The notes: generated by a model from the letters alone, not told the origin. 64,000 nt of DNA from Anabaena cylindrica PCC 7122 (GCF_000317695.1 NC_019771.1:6295501-6359500), one strand, 5' to 3'; counted from the first letter of the stretch, positions 1-9,334 are shown. Translations and numbers: made by a program.

Positions 1-1304
1 TGCCTAAAGTTTTACATTCTTTAGGTGGAAAATCTTTAGTTGAGCGCGTTATTGAAAGCGTCGAACCTCTTTCACCTTCACAAAGGTTAGTGATTGTTGG
101 ATATCAGTCTCAAAAAGTGAAAACTGCTTTGGTGTCAATTCCTGAATTGGAGTTTGTAGAACAGACTGTACAATTAGGGACAGGTCATGCTATTCAGCAA
201 TTACTTCCCCATTTGGAAGATTATACTGGGGATTTGTTGATTTTGAATGGTGATGTACCTTTGTTGCGTACTCAAACGTTGAAAGATCTTTTACAAACCC
301 ACCAAGAAAACCAAAATTCCTGTACTATTCTGACTGCACAGTTATCAAATCCTCAAGGCTACGGCAGGGTTTTTTGTAATAGTGATGGTGTTGTGCAACA
401 AATGGTTGAAGATAAAGATTGCACTTCTAGCCAAAAAGAAAATAGCCGCGTTAATGCCGGGATTTATTGTTTCCGTTGGCCAGATTTAGCAAAGTTTCTG
501 CCTCGATTAGAAGCCAATAATGCCCAGAAAGAATATTATCTCACAGATGCTGTTACCCAAGTTGGTAAAGTGATGGCTGTAGATGTGAAAGATTATCAAG
601 AAATTTTAGGAATTAATGATAGATTGCAGTTATCCGCAGCTAACGATATTCTACAAAGACGCATTAAGGAAAAATGGTTGTTAGCAGGTGTGACGCTGAT
701 TGATCCGGCAAGTATTACTATTGATGAAACGGTGGAATTACAGCCAGATGTAATTATTGAACCTCAAACCCACTTGCGAGGTAAGACTGTGATTCAGTCC
801 GGTAGTCGCATTGGCCCTGGGAGTTTAATTGAAAATAGCGATTTGGGTCAAAATGTGACTGTTCAATATTCAGTAATCACTGATAGCTTTGTCCAGAAAG
901 GAACTAAGATTGGCCCTTATGCTCATTTGCGTGGTCATGCAGAAGTGGGTGCTAATTGTCGAATTGGCAATTTTGTGGAGTTGAAAAACACGCAATTGGG
1001 CGATCGCACTAATGTAGCTCATTTATCCTATTTAGGCGATACTACAGCCGGAACTCAGGTCAATATCGGTGCGGGAACAATTACTGCAAACTACGACGGT
1101 GTGAAGAAACATCGGACAAGAATAGGCGATCGCACCAAAACCGGTTCTAATAGTGTTTTAGTTGCACCTATTACTGTGGGCAATGATGTCTACATAGCCG
1201 CAGGTTCAACGGTGACAGAAGATGTCGCTAATGATTCTTTGGTAATTGCGCGGAGTCGTCAAGTTGTAAAACCAGGTTGGCGTAAGAAAAATACAGAATC
1301 CTGA
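1..1304 (+). CDS. glmU: Bifunctional UDP-GlcNAc pyrophosphorylase / glucosamine-1-phosphate acetyltransferase, 5' end missing
   Basis: Makes UDP-N-acetylglucosamine for peptidoglycan and outer-membrane glycans by acetylating GlcN-1-P and then uridylylating it. The frame is open from base 3 (PKVLHSLGGKSLVERV...), so the gene runs off the left edge; about 20 residues with the nucleotide-binding GxGTRM loop lie outside. Visible are the uridylyltransferase motif NGDVPLL and, in the C-terminal left-handed beta-helix, hexapeptide repeats with GPYAHLR, GNFVELK, the AHLSYLGD segment carrying the catalytic His, and NIGAGTITANYDG. The 433 visible residues fit a protein of about 450. The GTG at base 90 is internal, not the start. 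A hairpin terminator follows directly. Confidence 0.97.
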   Translation, partial: PKVLHSLGGKSLVERVIESVEPLSPSQRLVIVGYQSQKVKTALVSIPELEFVEQTVQLGTGHAIQQLLPHLEDYTGDLLILNGDVPLLRTQTLKDLLQTHQENQNSCTILTAQLSNPQGYGRVFCNSDGVVQQMVEDKDCTSSQKENSRVNAGIYCFRWPDLAKFLPRLEANNAQKEYYLTDAVTQVGKVMAVDVKDYQEILGINDRLQLSAANDILQRRIKEKWLLAGVTLIDPASITIDETVELQPDVIIEPQTHLRGKTVIQSGSRIGPGSLIENSDLGQNVTVQYSVITDSFVQKGTKIGPYAHLRGHAEVGANCRIGNFVELKNTQLGDRTNVAHLSYLGDTTAGTQVNIGAGTITANYDGVKKHRTRIGDRTKTGSNSVLVAPITVGNDVYIAAGSTVTEDVANDSLVIARSRQVVKPGWRKKNTES

Positions 1305-1322
1305 GTGAGAAAAATTTTGTAG

Positions 1323-1346
1323 GGTGCGTTCCTAACGCACCTTTTT
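1323..1346 (+). terminator. Rho-independent terminator of glmU
   Basis: GGTGCGTT (1323-1330) and AACGCACC (1334-1341) form an 8-bp stem with a 3-nt loop, followed by TTTTT. It lies 19 bases after the glmU stop codon. The GGTGCGTT...AACGCACC sequence may itself derive from a dispersed cyanobacterial repeat. Confidence 0.8.
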
Positions 1347-1436
1347 ACGCAGAAATTTGATGAATGTTTATTTTATCAATTAAATCAATTATCTGTTCTT
1401 GTACCTAATTGGCAGTAACTACAACTATTTGCTTCT

Positions 1437-1772
1437 TTACAGATATTCAATTCTATCCTTCATTTCCTCAAGAGTAGCGACTTCATAAAGCAAGATCAGC
1501 ATCCGAATGATGTAACCAATGGATTTTGTATCTTTACGACAATAAACAATGCCACTATGATCAACTCCTTGATGATTGAGAATCAGAAAATCATCATCGT
1601 GTGTAACTAGCACGCGAGACTGTTCGTTAGCAAAATCTAACTGCATTTGATCACTCTTTGCTAAAAGATTTGCCCCCTGTGTAGTCGTCACGTCAATACC
1701 AGCCTGTCTCAAAGCTAAAGCAATATCAGGATCAACATTTTCATCGAGGTGAAATTGAATGCGTCTAGGCAT
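1437..1772 (-). CDS. DUF5615 PIN-like toxin candidate
   Basis: A 111-residue protein of the DUF5615 (Mut7-C-like PIN) family, predicted to be a small metal-dependent RNase-type toxin. Visible are the N-terminal acidic motif LDEN (residues 9-12) and the THDDDFL motif (57-63), the usual candidate metal ligands. It overlaps the upstream DUF433 gene by 8 bp, the standard arrangement for this antitoxin-toxin pair and a sign of translational coupling. Activity is inferred from family and context only. Confidence 0.85.
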   Translation of the reverse strand: MPRRIQFHLDENVDPDIALALRQAGIDVTTTQGANLLAKSDQMQLDFANEQSRVLVTHDDDFLILNHQGVDHSGIVYCRKDTKSIGYIIRMLILLYEVATLEEMKDRIEYL

Positions 1773-2079
1773 ATTTTCTTATAGCATCGAGTTTTTCCTG
1801 TAACAGCGAAGGACTATTGAGACTTTCTGTTTCAGCATAAGCTTCTGCATTAGCAATTTGCTGGTCAATTTCGTCCCGATGCTCATAGTAAAATGCTATA
1901 GCTACATGAACTGATGCTAGTGAAAGCTGATATTTACCAGCAATTTCTTCTAAAGAATGCCCCATGCGAAGATACATAATGGCAACATCAGCAACTGTAA
2001 TTCTTGTTCCAGTGATACGCGGCTTACCACTACGAATTCCAGGAGTAAGTTCAATATAATTGCCCAAGTTGTTTTCCAT
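1765..2079 (-). CDS. DUF433 antitoxin candidate
   Basis: A 104-residue protein of the DUF433 family, a small winged or helix-turn-helix domain usually paired with DUF5615 toxins. The signature GKPRITGTRITVADV lies at residues 18-32, followed by MGHSLEEIAGKYQLS, which reads as the recognition-helix region. First gene of a two-gene operon with the DUF5615 gene, overlapping it by 8 bp. It probably neutralises the toxin and may repress its own promoter, as in related modules; that role is inferred. Confidence 0.85.
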   Translation of the reverse strand: MENNLGNYIELTPGIRSGKPRITGTRITVADVAIMYLRMGHSLEEIAGKYQLSLASVHVAIAFYYEHRDEIDQQIANAEAYAETESLNSPSLLQEKLDAIRKYA

Positions 2080-2696
2080 AAATATTTTTATTTAGTAGAA
2101 ATTAGCTTTAGTTTAACCAAATCTCTATACTTATTGCTAAATTGGTTAATTTTTCACTGTCGGCAGTTTCTTAGAGTGTGTTCCTGACTCCTGAATTCTA
2201 CTGTATCTCACGTCCACCTACTTATTCAGGACTTACTCAAAATATCTCTCAAACCCTCTTTCCTATCCCTACTGTCCCGTAAGGGATACGTGGTTCATTC
2301 TTCCGTGGCTTGTGCGTAAGTCCTATTATTAAAAAATCCCCCACTATTAATGTGAAGTTCAATAACATATTTAGGTATTTTTGTCAACTCGTAATATCAG
2401 TAACTTTACAAAAGTTCTTGATATTGTTACAGTTCTTTACAGATAAAGATAAATCGCTAATCAAAGAACTGCATAAATTAAGTGCAGTTTAATTATGAAC
2501 CAGCAAAGGTAAACCCATACCTTCAGGTTAAACTAAATATTGATGTGCATAACAGTCCCTAGTGTAGCTGAGGCTCCTATGTAAATAGACTTAGTGTGTG
2601 CCAGCAGCAGTTTTGACCAGAACATTATCAGCTTAAAGGTTCTGTGTGGGAATTTTGAAAGCTACAAATTAACAAACATTATTGGAGATTTTGATT
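2080..2696. other. Gene-free spacer between the DUF433 gene and ocp
   Basis: Divergent intergenic region of about 600 bp. It contains the small inverted-repeat element at 2228-2324 and must hold promoters for both the toxin-antitoxin pair and ocp. Two short open frames here (about 1957-2187 and 2310-2492) show no recognisable protein and have no good ribosome-binding sites. Confidence 0.6.
2228..2324. mobile_element. MITE-like element with AGGACTTAC termini
   Basis: AGGACTTACTCA at 2228-2239 and TGCGTAAGTCCT at 2313-2324 are inverted repeats (AGGACTTAC exact) bounding about 97 bp with no coding capacity. Termini of the form AGGACTTACGCA are common in cyanobacterial non-autonomous elements. 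A lone end, ATAGGACTTACGTA, occurs at about 50202. No target-site duplication could be assigned with certainty. Confidence 0.6.
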
Positions 2697-3668
2697 ATGA
2701 CCTTGACTATCCAATCTGCTCAAAGTATTTTTTCTAACACTCAAGTTCCTAGCTTAATTCCAGCAACGATCGCCTTATTCGATCAACTCAATGTAGATGA
2801 TCAACTTGCTTATCTCTGGTATGCGTACACCGAAATGGGTAAAACAATTACCCCCGCAGCACCTGGAGCCGCACGTCTGCAACTAGCAGAAAGTTTGCTC
2901 ACCCAAATTAAGCTCATGTCTCCTGAAGAGCAAACAAAAGTCATGCGCGATCTTGCTAGTCGTGCTGACACTCCTATCAGCCGTTCTTACGGATTCTTCA
3001 GTGTTAATACCAAACTGGCTTTTTGGTATGAGTTAGGAGAATTGATGAAAAAGGGTCTTGTCACTCCTATTCCAGTGGGTTATCAAATGTCTCCTGGCGT
3101 GAAAGTAGTACTGGAAGCAACCCAGAAACTTGATCAAGGTCAACAAATCACAGTACTGCGTAACACAGTAGTCAACATGGGATTTGATACTTCTGAACTT
3201 GCTCCTAGCAGTTACCCAAAATCAGATTCTGAACCTGCTTTCCAACGGACAACTCCTACCATTTCTTCAGTCAAGATTGAGGGTATTACAGAGCCAGCGG
3301 TATTGGGCTACATTGAAGCAATGAATGCAGATAACTTTGATGCTGCGATCGCTTTATTCACCCCTGATGGTGCGCTACAACCACCATTCCAAAAACCAAT
3401 TATTGGCACTCAGGCGATCGCTAAATATATGCGTGAAGAAGCCCAAGGACTCAATATGATGCCACAACAAGGTATCTGTGAAGTTCGTGGAGATGGCTCC
3501 AAACAGCTAAAAATCACAGGTGTAGTGCAAACACCTTGGTTTGGTGTCACAGTGGGTATGAATATTGCATGGCGCTTCCTTATCAATCCCGAAGGAAAAA
3601 TCTTCTTTGTTGCGATCGATATGCTGGCATCTCCCCAAGAGTTACTACAACTGACTCGCGTTCAATAA
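2697..3668 (+). CDS. ocp: Orange carotenoid protein
   Basis: Blue-light-activated carotenoid protein that binds phycobilisomes and quenches excess excitation. The start is the ATG at 2697 (MTLTIQS...), 9 bases after a TTGGAG ribosome-binding site, rather than an in-frame TTG at 2682; this gives 323 residues. The N-terminal carotenoid domain has Y44 and W110, the keto-carotenoid contacts, and R155, the salt-bridge residue that locks the dark state. An unusually Ser/Pro-rich linker covers about 165-192. The C-terminal NTF2-like domain has Y205 and W292, equivalent to the carbonyl hydrogen-bonding Tyr and Trp of known OCPs, plus a REE motif at 246-248 that carries the partner of R155. No fluorescence-recovery-protein gene is adjacent, which is more typical of OCP2 or OCPX paralogues than OCP1; this subtype is tentative. 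Confidence 0.96.
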   Translation: MTLTIQSAQSIFSNTQVPSLIPATIALFDQLNVDDQLAYLWYAYTEMGKTITPAAPGAARLQLAESLLTQIKLMSPEEQTKVMRDLASRADTPISRSYGFFSVNTKLAFWYELGELMKKGLVTPIPVGYQMSPGVKVVLEATQKLDQGQQITVLRNTVVNMGFDTSELAPSSYPKSDSEPAFQRTTPTISSVKIEGITEPAVLGYIEAMNADNFDAAIALFTPDGALQPPFQKPIIGTQAIAKYMREEAQGLNMMPQQGICEVRGDGSKQLKITGVVQTPWFGVTVGMNIAWRFLINPEGKIFFVAIDMLASPQELLQLTRVQ

Positions 3669-3689
3669 AATAGACATAGGATGAAAATA

Positions 3690-3721
3690 TTGTAGAGATG
3701 TTTTATTGAACGTCTCTACAA
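3690..3721. repeat. Imperfect palindrome, GTAGAGACGTT family
   Basis: TTGTAGAGATGTT and AACGTCTCTACAA are inverted around TTATTG, between the convergent ends of ocp and the asparaginase gene. The same family occurs as a perfect palindrome at 14421-14446. It could act as a bidirectional transcription stop, though it has no clear T-run. Confidence 0.7.
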
Positions 3722-3735
3722 TAGTTGTAGAAAAA

Positions 3736-4689
3736 TCAACAATAACCAATCAATTGGCCATCATTCCATTCCAAAGTATCGCCAATTATTTCGCCATTGT
3801 GGTAGGCGGCCAGTAATATTTCGCTAGTTTTACCATAGGATATCGTTCCAGTAGCATCAAGAGCGATCGCACCCAAATCTCTATCATTCTTACTAGCTTC
3901 AGTAAATGAGCGCAACATTGCCTCTGGCAGAGACATTCCATCACTAACCCGAATAACAATCTTGGCAGCTAAACACTCATCAATGATGTCTTCGCCAATT
4001 CCAGTGCAGCTAACTCCAGCATATTTGGTAGCAAAATTTCCCGCAGGCATAGCAGAATCACTGACTCTACCAATGCGCTCAAAGCCTTTACCACCAGTGG
4101 AAGTACCAGCAGCTAACTGACCATAACTATCTAAAGCCACCACACCTATCGTACCTCTGCCAGCATTACTGCTTTCTGCTATTTCCGGTTCTGCAACCAC
4201 CCCGGCCATTGTCCTTTTAAAATTATCTTGACGTTCTTCCATCCATTCTTTCAGCCGCAAATCAGTTAAAGCATTGTAACTAGGAACTTGTAGCTCTCGT
4301 GCCAACTCCGCTGAACCATAATCAGACAATACCCGATCTGGAGAGTTTTGCAGAAATAGCGCCATTTCAATGGGGTTTTTGACCCGTGAAACATTAATCA
4401 CACCGCTAAAACGCCCTGACGTACTATCCATCAGAGAAGCACTCATGCGGATTTGACCATCAGATTGTAATACCGAACCTGTACCAGCGTTAAAGCGGGG
4501 ATTATCCTCTAACATTTGGCAACCCCGGACTACGGCTTCTGAAGCATTTGTACCCTTAAGCAATAAAGAGTAGACTTCGGCGATGATTGTGGAGAGCGAG
4601 TTGCGTACAGCCTCCAATCCTCCCTTACCTTGGAGAGAACTTCCAGCCCCTCCATGAATAATTAATTTAGGTTGTACTTGTAATATCAT
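3736..4689 (-). CDS. Isoaspartyl peptidase / plant-type L-asparaginase
   Basis: N-terminal-nucleophile hydrolase that cleaves beta-aspartyl dipeptides and asparagine. The precursor self-cleaves before the nucleophile Thr180 in the motif GRGTIGVVALD. Also visible are the N-terminal IHGGAGS motif (residues 11-17), NPRFNAGTGSVL (63-74) and the substrate-binding stretch GRVSDSAMPAG downstream of the nucleophile, with TGGKGFERIGRVSD typical of the family. The length of 317 fits the IaaA family. It is convergent with ocp and separated from it by a palindromic repeat. No obvious operon partner. Confidence 0.93.
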   Translation of the reverse strand: MILQVQPKLIIHGGAGSSLQGKGGLEAVRNSLSTIIAEVYSLLLKGTNASEAVVRGCQMLEDNPRFNAGTGSVLQSDGQIRMSASLMDSTSGRFSGVINVSRVKNPIEMALFLQNSPDRVLSDYGSAELARELQVPSYNALTDLRLKEWMEERQDNFKRTMAGVVAEPEIAESSNAGRGTIGVVALDSYGQLAAGTSTGGKGFERIGRVSDSAMPAGNFATKYAGVSCTGIGEDIIDECLAAKIVIRVSDGMSLPEAMLRSFTEASKNDRDLGAIALDATGTISYGKTSEILLAAYHNGEIIGDTLEWNDGQLIGYC

Positions 4690-4777
4690 TTATTTGCGTT
4701 TGAGTAGCTTAAATACTTATTAGTTATCAGTTATCAGTTATAAATTGTCAATTATCTTCCCAATCACCAATTCCCTA

Positions 4778-4939
4778 TTACTTATCTCCTTTAGCCTCAG
4801 AACGGCGACGACGACAACGTTCTGAGCAATATTTAACTTCATCCCAACAATCTTCCCATTTTTTGCGCCAACTAAAGGGACGTTGGCAAACTGCACAGAT
4901 TTTTTCCGGTAAATCAGATTTAGATCGAACGCGTCTCAT
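4778..4939 (-). CDS. DUF2256 zinc-ribbon-like protein
   Basis: A 53-residue basic protein with Cys15-x2-Cys18 (CAVC) and Cys38-x3-Cys42 (CSERC), a likely zinc site, and a highly basic tail (RRRRSEAKGDK). The FSWRKKWEDCWDEVKYCSERC signature is that of DUF2256, often found next to photolyase/cryptochrome-like genes; none is seen here. The start is set at the ATG ending at 4939 because the in-frame extension upstream to 4990 reads through a dispersed cyanobacterial repeat (AACGCGAAGAGCGTGCC) and does not match the family. Function unknown. Confidence 0.85.
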   Translation of the reverse strand: MRRVRSKSDLPEKICAVCQRPFSWRKKWEDCWDEVKYCSERCRRRRSEAKGDK

Positions 4940-5129
4940 TTGAAGTATTAAGTAGGGCTTGCTGAACGCGAAGAGCGTGCCGTTAGGCATAAAAGTTATC
5001 TGTGAGGGCTAGGAGTTCAGAAGTATGGCTAACGCCACGCTACGCTATCAGGAGGAGTTGGAAGAAGGTAGGAATAGTATCGAGCCTGGAAAAGTGGTCA
5101 GTTTTTGATGCCATCATCCTTTGATTCTC

Positions 5130-8057
5130 CTAAGAGTAAGGAGTGGGGCTTTTTTGGTTTTCAGCTAAAGTATATCCTTCGGCATTCTGAGGAGCTACAG
5201 GTAAGACTAAACGACTAGCTACTCGATTATCTGGTAATTGGTATATATGCAATTCTCCGCCCAACTGCTGCATCAGGTTTTGGCAAATCAGCAGATGTAA
5301 ACCTGGTGGTTGGTTGAGTTGTGTAGAAGCAAGTATATCCTTGGATTGATTGTGATTTAATTCTGCTAATAAATGTGGATCAATGATGCCATTATCTGTA
5401 ATAGATATTTCTAGTAAACGATCATCTAACCGACGACACCAGATATCAATTCTGTCACCAATGGGAGAACGTTTACAGGCAGAAAGTAATAATTCATAGA
5501 TAACTAATTCAATCTTGACGATATCACCAGATGTAGCTAATGGCGGTGGATTGTTAGCGGTAATCAGCTCTCCAGATAATAATGAACCACTTTTGGGTGA
5601 TTCCCCATCTTCAATAGGTTTTCCCAAACCGTGCAAACCTATCCATAACTGTTGCTGCTTAACCAGACTGTCTACTCTTTCAACAGATCGCTTTAATAAG
5701 CTGGAAATTGACATTGTTTCCCCACTCAGGTGCAAATGCCACTGCTCTTGTTTGATGATTCCTGTCATGGAGTTGGCAATGTAATTTAATTGCCGCAACA
5801 GGAGTTTGTAACGCATTTGAGTGAGTTCATTACTGGGAATACCCAAATCACGAATTTGAGTCAGTACTATGGCTGACATTCGATGAATTTCTTCTAAACG
5901 ACGATGTTTGTACCAGTTAAGTTCTTGTAATTCTTCGGTTTTGGACTTGAGCTTTTGGGTGATTTGCTGTTGACTATGCCACCAAGCTAATTGAGTGATG
6001 AGGGTAGCAGTTGCATTAAGGTTGAGTTCTGACCAAGGTTGTTCTCCATAATCTGCCAGCAACACTATGCCTCTAGGTTGAGAACCATCTGTGGTACGCA
6101 ATGCCATTACCAAGACTCGACCCTGATCAGGAATAGTTAACCATTGTCTGGTTTCTGATGGTACATCATCAGCTTTAAAAATCAAGTAACTATTATGTGC
6201 TAAGGCCAACTCGATGAGAACATCTTTTTGGAGCAAAATAGGTGCATCTGCAACAATCCCAAATATATGATTGCTAATTATGCCTTGAATAATTTCTGCC
6301 CGATTTTGGCCAGGAGTCCAGGCTAGGATTACAGCTAGACGACATTCCAAAATACTTGCTATATATTTCAGGGCTGTTGATTGGGTAGTTTCACTGTCTG
6401 GTTGTATGAGCAGGTTTGGGTATTGTTTGAATATTTTGGCAATTTTTTGCTGTTCTTGACTGATGATATTTAATTTGCGATTACGGACGATGACACCAAG
6501 AGACTGACTAACCACCCATGACAATTCTTTTTCTAAAATTGTCCAAGAACGATGACTGTCATTGGTCAGCATTAACAATATTTCTGGTTGATGACCTTGA
6601 ATGCAGTTACAAATTAAGAGCGATCGCACTCCACTTTCTAACAACTGGGGATGCCAGCTATATAAACGCAAATCTTGGTCTAAGTTTTCAATTTCTATCG
6701 CTTGCTTGGTATTTTGCAAAAGCTGAGAATCCATTTCCGAAAGAGGGGTGGGAATAAATTTCCACAATCGGCGACTACTCAGCACATTTTGGTAAATAAT
6801 TTGATAAATATTTTGGTTAGGGTCGTACTCTAAAAGTAAAAAGCGTGTAGCGCCTAGTCGCTCTAAAAGTTCCGTAGCATACCGTTGTAAAATTTGTTCT
6901 AATTCTTGTTCTTGATGGACTGCTTGGGAAAATTTGACAGACAGTTGGTAGTTTTGTTGAACTTGTTTGACTGTGCTGTCGATTCTGTCATTAGGAGCCG
7001 CTAAGGAGAGTAAGCCAGCTGCACCTTGAATGAAAGTTTTATCGTCTTGAGTCCAATTCCGTGGTTCAGTGCTTTCCACTGCCAGAAAGCCTAGTAAGTC
7101 TTTTTGCCAAATAATAGGAGATGCTAAAAGCGATCGCACTCCCAAGCGTTTTAGCAATTTATCTTGAACATGGCTTTTCAGGGAACTGTTAGATTCACCA
7201 AGCCAGACAAGTTGGTTAACCGCTAAAGAATAATAAACATCACCCAATTCTTGTACTTTTATCCCTGCTGATGATGGCTGCTCGCTCCAATCCCTACCCA
7301 TACTTACTAGCTGACTACTCATTCGACACCAAAAGTAGTGTCCTTCCCGTTCAAACCAGTAGATATTTGTCCGCGAGGGAGCAACAAATTCATGGGTTTC
7401 ATTAACTACAGCTTCTAGCCTTTTATTTAGGTCACTTGAAGAGCGTAAATTTCCTAGGAGTTTTAATAATGATTCAGTAGGAGAATTATTAGATTTATTT
7501 TGCCAATTTCCTGCTTTTTGATGGTGATCAAGTACTATTCCCAATTCACCTATTACTATCAATAGTTTGGCTCTTGCTTCTCCAGCCAGTAAGTAACCCC
7601 AGCGTTGTGAAGCTAGTAATACCACACCTAAACAGTTATCTTTATAGCGAATTGGTAAAATGATGGTTCCCTGAATATTATATTTAGCAGCAACTTCTTG
7701 CCATTCTGGTGCGCGTATTTCTCCTTGTAAATTAGCTACACCCACAGGACAAAGTTCAGTCACTACCTGCGCTAATAAGTTGCCAGGATTTACCAAAATC
7801 GATCTTGTTAAAATATTTGTCTCTCCATCCGGGGTTATACCCCCTTGACCATGTAATTTTTTACTCACCTGATCGTAAAGAGCAAGCCAAATAAATTGGT
7901 AGTCAAACTGTTCTCTAAGATAAGCAATAGTAATTGTGATCAGAGCATCAACATGATCTTCATCTCTGAGATTTTGGAGAATTTTCCCAACAGAGAGAAT
8001 TTGTGGTTCGGCGGGTATAGGCTTTTTTGGATGCCCCATCTGATTATCCGTGGACAT
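5130..8057 (-). CDS. Multi-GAF sensor protein with degenerate histidine-kinase ATPase domain
   Basis: A 975-residue soluble protein with several GAF-type sensory domains in series (roughly residues 35-180, 190-350, 375-530 and 550-700), a helical segment (about 700-790) where a dimerisation/H-box would be, and a HATPase-like C-terminus (about 830-955). I see no normal H-box: the helix reads RRLEEIHRMSAIVLTQIR. The N-box is IYELLLSACKRSP, with the usual Asn lost, and the G1 box is DNGIID (888-893) instead of DNGxG. It is therefore probably a pseudokinase or signalling scaffold, not an active kinase. Divergent from pyrD. No transmembrane segments or signal peptide. Ligands of the GAF domains cannot be predicted; no chromophore Cys context of phytochrome type was recognised. 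Confidence 0.75.
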   Translation of the reverse strand: MSTDNQMGHPKKPIPAEPQILSVGKILQNLRDEDHVDALITITIAYLREQFDYQFIWLALYDQVSKKLHGQGGITPDGETNILTRSILVNPGNLLAQVVTELCPVGVANLQGEIRAPEWQEVAAKYNIQGTIILPIRYKDNCLGVVLLASQRWGYLLAGEARAKLLIVIGELGIVLDHHQKAGNWQNKSNNSPTESLLKLLGNLRSSSDLNKRLEAVVNETHEFVAPSRTNIYWFEREGHYFWCRMSSQLVSMGRDWSEQPSSAGIKVQELGDVYYSLAVNQLVWLGESNSSLKSHVQDKLLKRLGVRSLLASPIIWQKDLLGFLAVESTEPRNWTQDDKTFIQGAAGLLSLAAPNDRIDSTVKQVQQNYQLSVKFSQAVHQEQELEQILQRYATELLERLGATRFLLLEYDPNQNIYQIIYQNVLSSRRLWKFIPTPLSEMDSQLLQNTKQAIEIENLDQDLRLYSWHPQLLESGVRSLLICNCIQGHQPEILLMLTNDSHRSWTILEKELSWVVSQSLGVIVRNRKLNIISQEQQKIAKIFKQYPNLLIQPDSETTQSTALKYIASILECRLAVILAWTPGQNRAEIIQGIISNHIFGIVADAPILLQKDVLIELALAHNSYLIFKADDVPSETRQWLTIPDQGRVLVMALRTTDGSQPRGIVLLADYGEQPWSELNLNATATLITQLAWWHSQQQITQKLKSKTEELQELNWYKHRRLEEIHRMSAIVLTQIRDLGIPSNELTQMRYKLLLRQLNYIANSMTGIIKQEQWHLHLSGETMSISSLLKRSVERVDSLVKQQQLWIGLHGLGKPIEDGESPKSGSLLSGELITANNPPPLATSGDIVKIELVIYELLLSACKRSPIGDRIDIWCRRLDDRLLEISITDNGIIDPHLLAELNHNQSKDILASTQLNQPPGLHLLICQNLMQQLGGELHIYQLPDNRVASRLVLPVAPQNAEGYTLAENQKSPTPYS

Positions 8058-8158
8058 AGGTTGTAGTAATATATTGAGGATGCCCTGAAAATAATTCGGA
8101 TTAATCCTGGATTTGGTATCTGATGATAATAGTAATAATTGGTAGATGTTAACCTAGT

Positions 8159-9292
8159 TTGGATATTTATAAAGCAGTAATTAGTCCTTTTTTATTTACT
8201 CTGGTGAAAACCGATCCAGAGTGGTTACACCAAAACACAATTCATAGTTTTATTTGGCTGTCACAAGCAAGCAATTATCCGCTTACTAGCTGGTTAAATT
8301 CTCGTTTAGAACAGTCTTTATGCTTATATGATACACGTCTAGAACAAAATCTGTTTGGGCTAAAATTTCCTAACCCCGTAGGCTTGGCTGCTGGGTTTGA
8401 TAAGGATGGCGTTGCAGCTAACATCTGGCCTAGTTTTGGTTTTGGCTTTGCTGAACTGGGTACTGTTACTTATCATGGACAACCTGGTAATCCTCGCCCC
8501 CGATTGTTTCGTTTACCTTTAGACAAAGCTGCACTTAACCGTATGGGTTTTAATAATTCTGGTGCAGTAGTGATGAGAACAAGATTAACAACTCTTAAGC
8601 AAGAAGAATCTTGGAAAATACCCATAGGGATAAATTTGGGTAAATCCAAGATCACAGCTTTAGAAGTAGCCGCACAGGATTATTTGGAGAGCTTTCGCTT
8701 ACTTCAAGATTTAGGAGATTATTTTGTTGTGAATGTCTCTTCTCCTAATACACCAGGATTGCGATCGCTCCAAGATGCCTCCATGCTTAGTCAGATATTG
8801 GATGTGTTACAAACAGAAAACAAATCACAAAAGCCAATTTTTGTAAAAATAGCACCAGATTTAGAGTGGTCAGCGATCGCTGATATTATTACCTTGGCTA
8901 AAACCTACAAACTAGCTGGAATAATTGCCACCAACACCACCATCAGCCGTGAGGGGCTAAAAACCCAGTTGATAGAAAAAACTGGTAAATCCCCCCAAGA
9001 AGAAGCCGGGGGAATTAGTGGGAAGCCATTGTGCGATCGCTCCACAGCAGTAATTCGCTTCATTTACCAGCAAACCCAAGGAGAAATCCCCATTATTGGC
9101 GTTGGCGGCATTTTCACCCCAGAAGATGCCTGGGAAAAAATTACAGCCGGTGCCAGCCTCATCCAAGTTTATACAGGCTGGATTTATGAAGGACCAATGA
9201 TGGTAAACCGCATCCTAGCTGGTTTATTAACCAAACTAGAAGAAAACGGCTTAAATTCCATCAGCGAAGCAGTAGGGATTGGTAATTCGTAA
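8159..9292 (+). CDS. pyrD: Dihydroorotate dehydrogenase (quinone), class 2
   Basis: Oxidises dihydroorotate to orotate in pyrimidine synthesis using FMN and passes electrons to quinone at the membrane. The N-terminal amphipathic region (residues 1-50, e.g. LVKTDPEWLHQNTIH) is the class 2 membrane/quinone helix pair. Core motifs are GLAAGFDKDG (75-84), NVSSPNTPGLR (from 192) with the catalytic Ser, and the FMN-phosphate motif GVGGIFTPEDA. The start is TTG at 8159: the only nearby ATG (8145) runs straight into TAG. The stop codon is formed inside a TAATTCG tandem repeat, so the last few residues are repeat-encoded. Confidence 0.96.
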   Translation: MDIYKAVISPFLFTLVKTDPEWLHQNTIHSFIWLSQASNYPLTSWLNSRLEQSLCLYDTRLEQNLFGLKFPNPVGLAAGFDKDGVAANIWPSFGFGFAELGTVTYHGQPGNPRPRLFRLPLDKAALNRMGFNNSGAVVMRTRLTTLKQEESWKIPIGINLGKSKITALEVAAQDYLESFRLLQDLGDYFVVNVSSPNTPGLRSLQDASMLSQILDVLQTENKSQKPIFVKIAPDLEWSAIADIITLAKTYKLAGIIATNTTISREGLKTQLIEKTGKSPQEEAGGISGKPLCDRSTAVIRFIYQQTQGEIPIIGVGGIFTPEDAWEKITAGASLIQVYTGWIYEGPMMVNRILAGLLTKLEENGLNSISEAVGIGNS

Positions 9293-9306
9293 TTCGTAAT
9301 TCGTAA
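9283..9306. repeat. Short tandem repeat, TAATTCG x3
   Basis: Three head-to-tail copies of the 7-mer TAATTCG overlap the pyrD stop codon. This is the heptanucleotide STRR type typical of heterocystous cyanobacteria; the same unit on the other strand (AATTACG) recurs at 55603-55634. Confidence 0.8.
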
Positions 9307-9334
9307 TTATCAATTACTACCCAGTCCCCAATGC

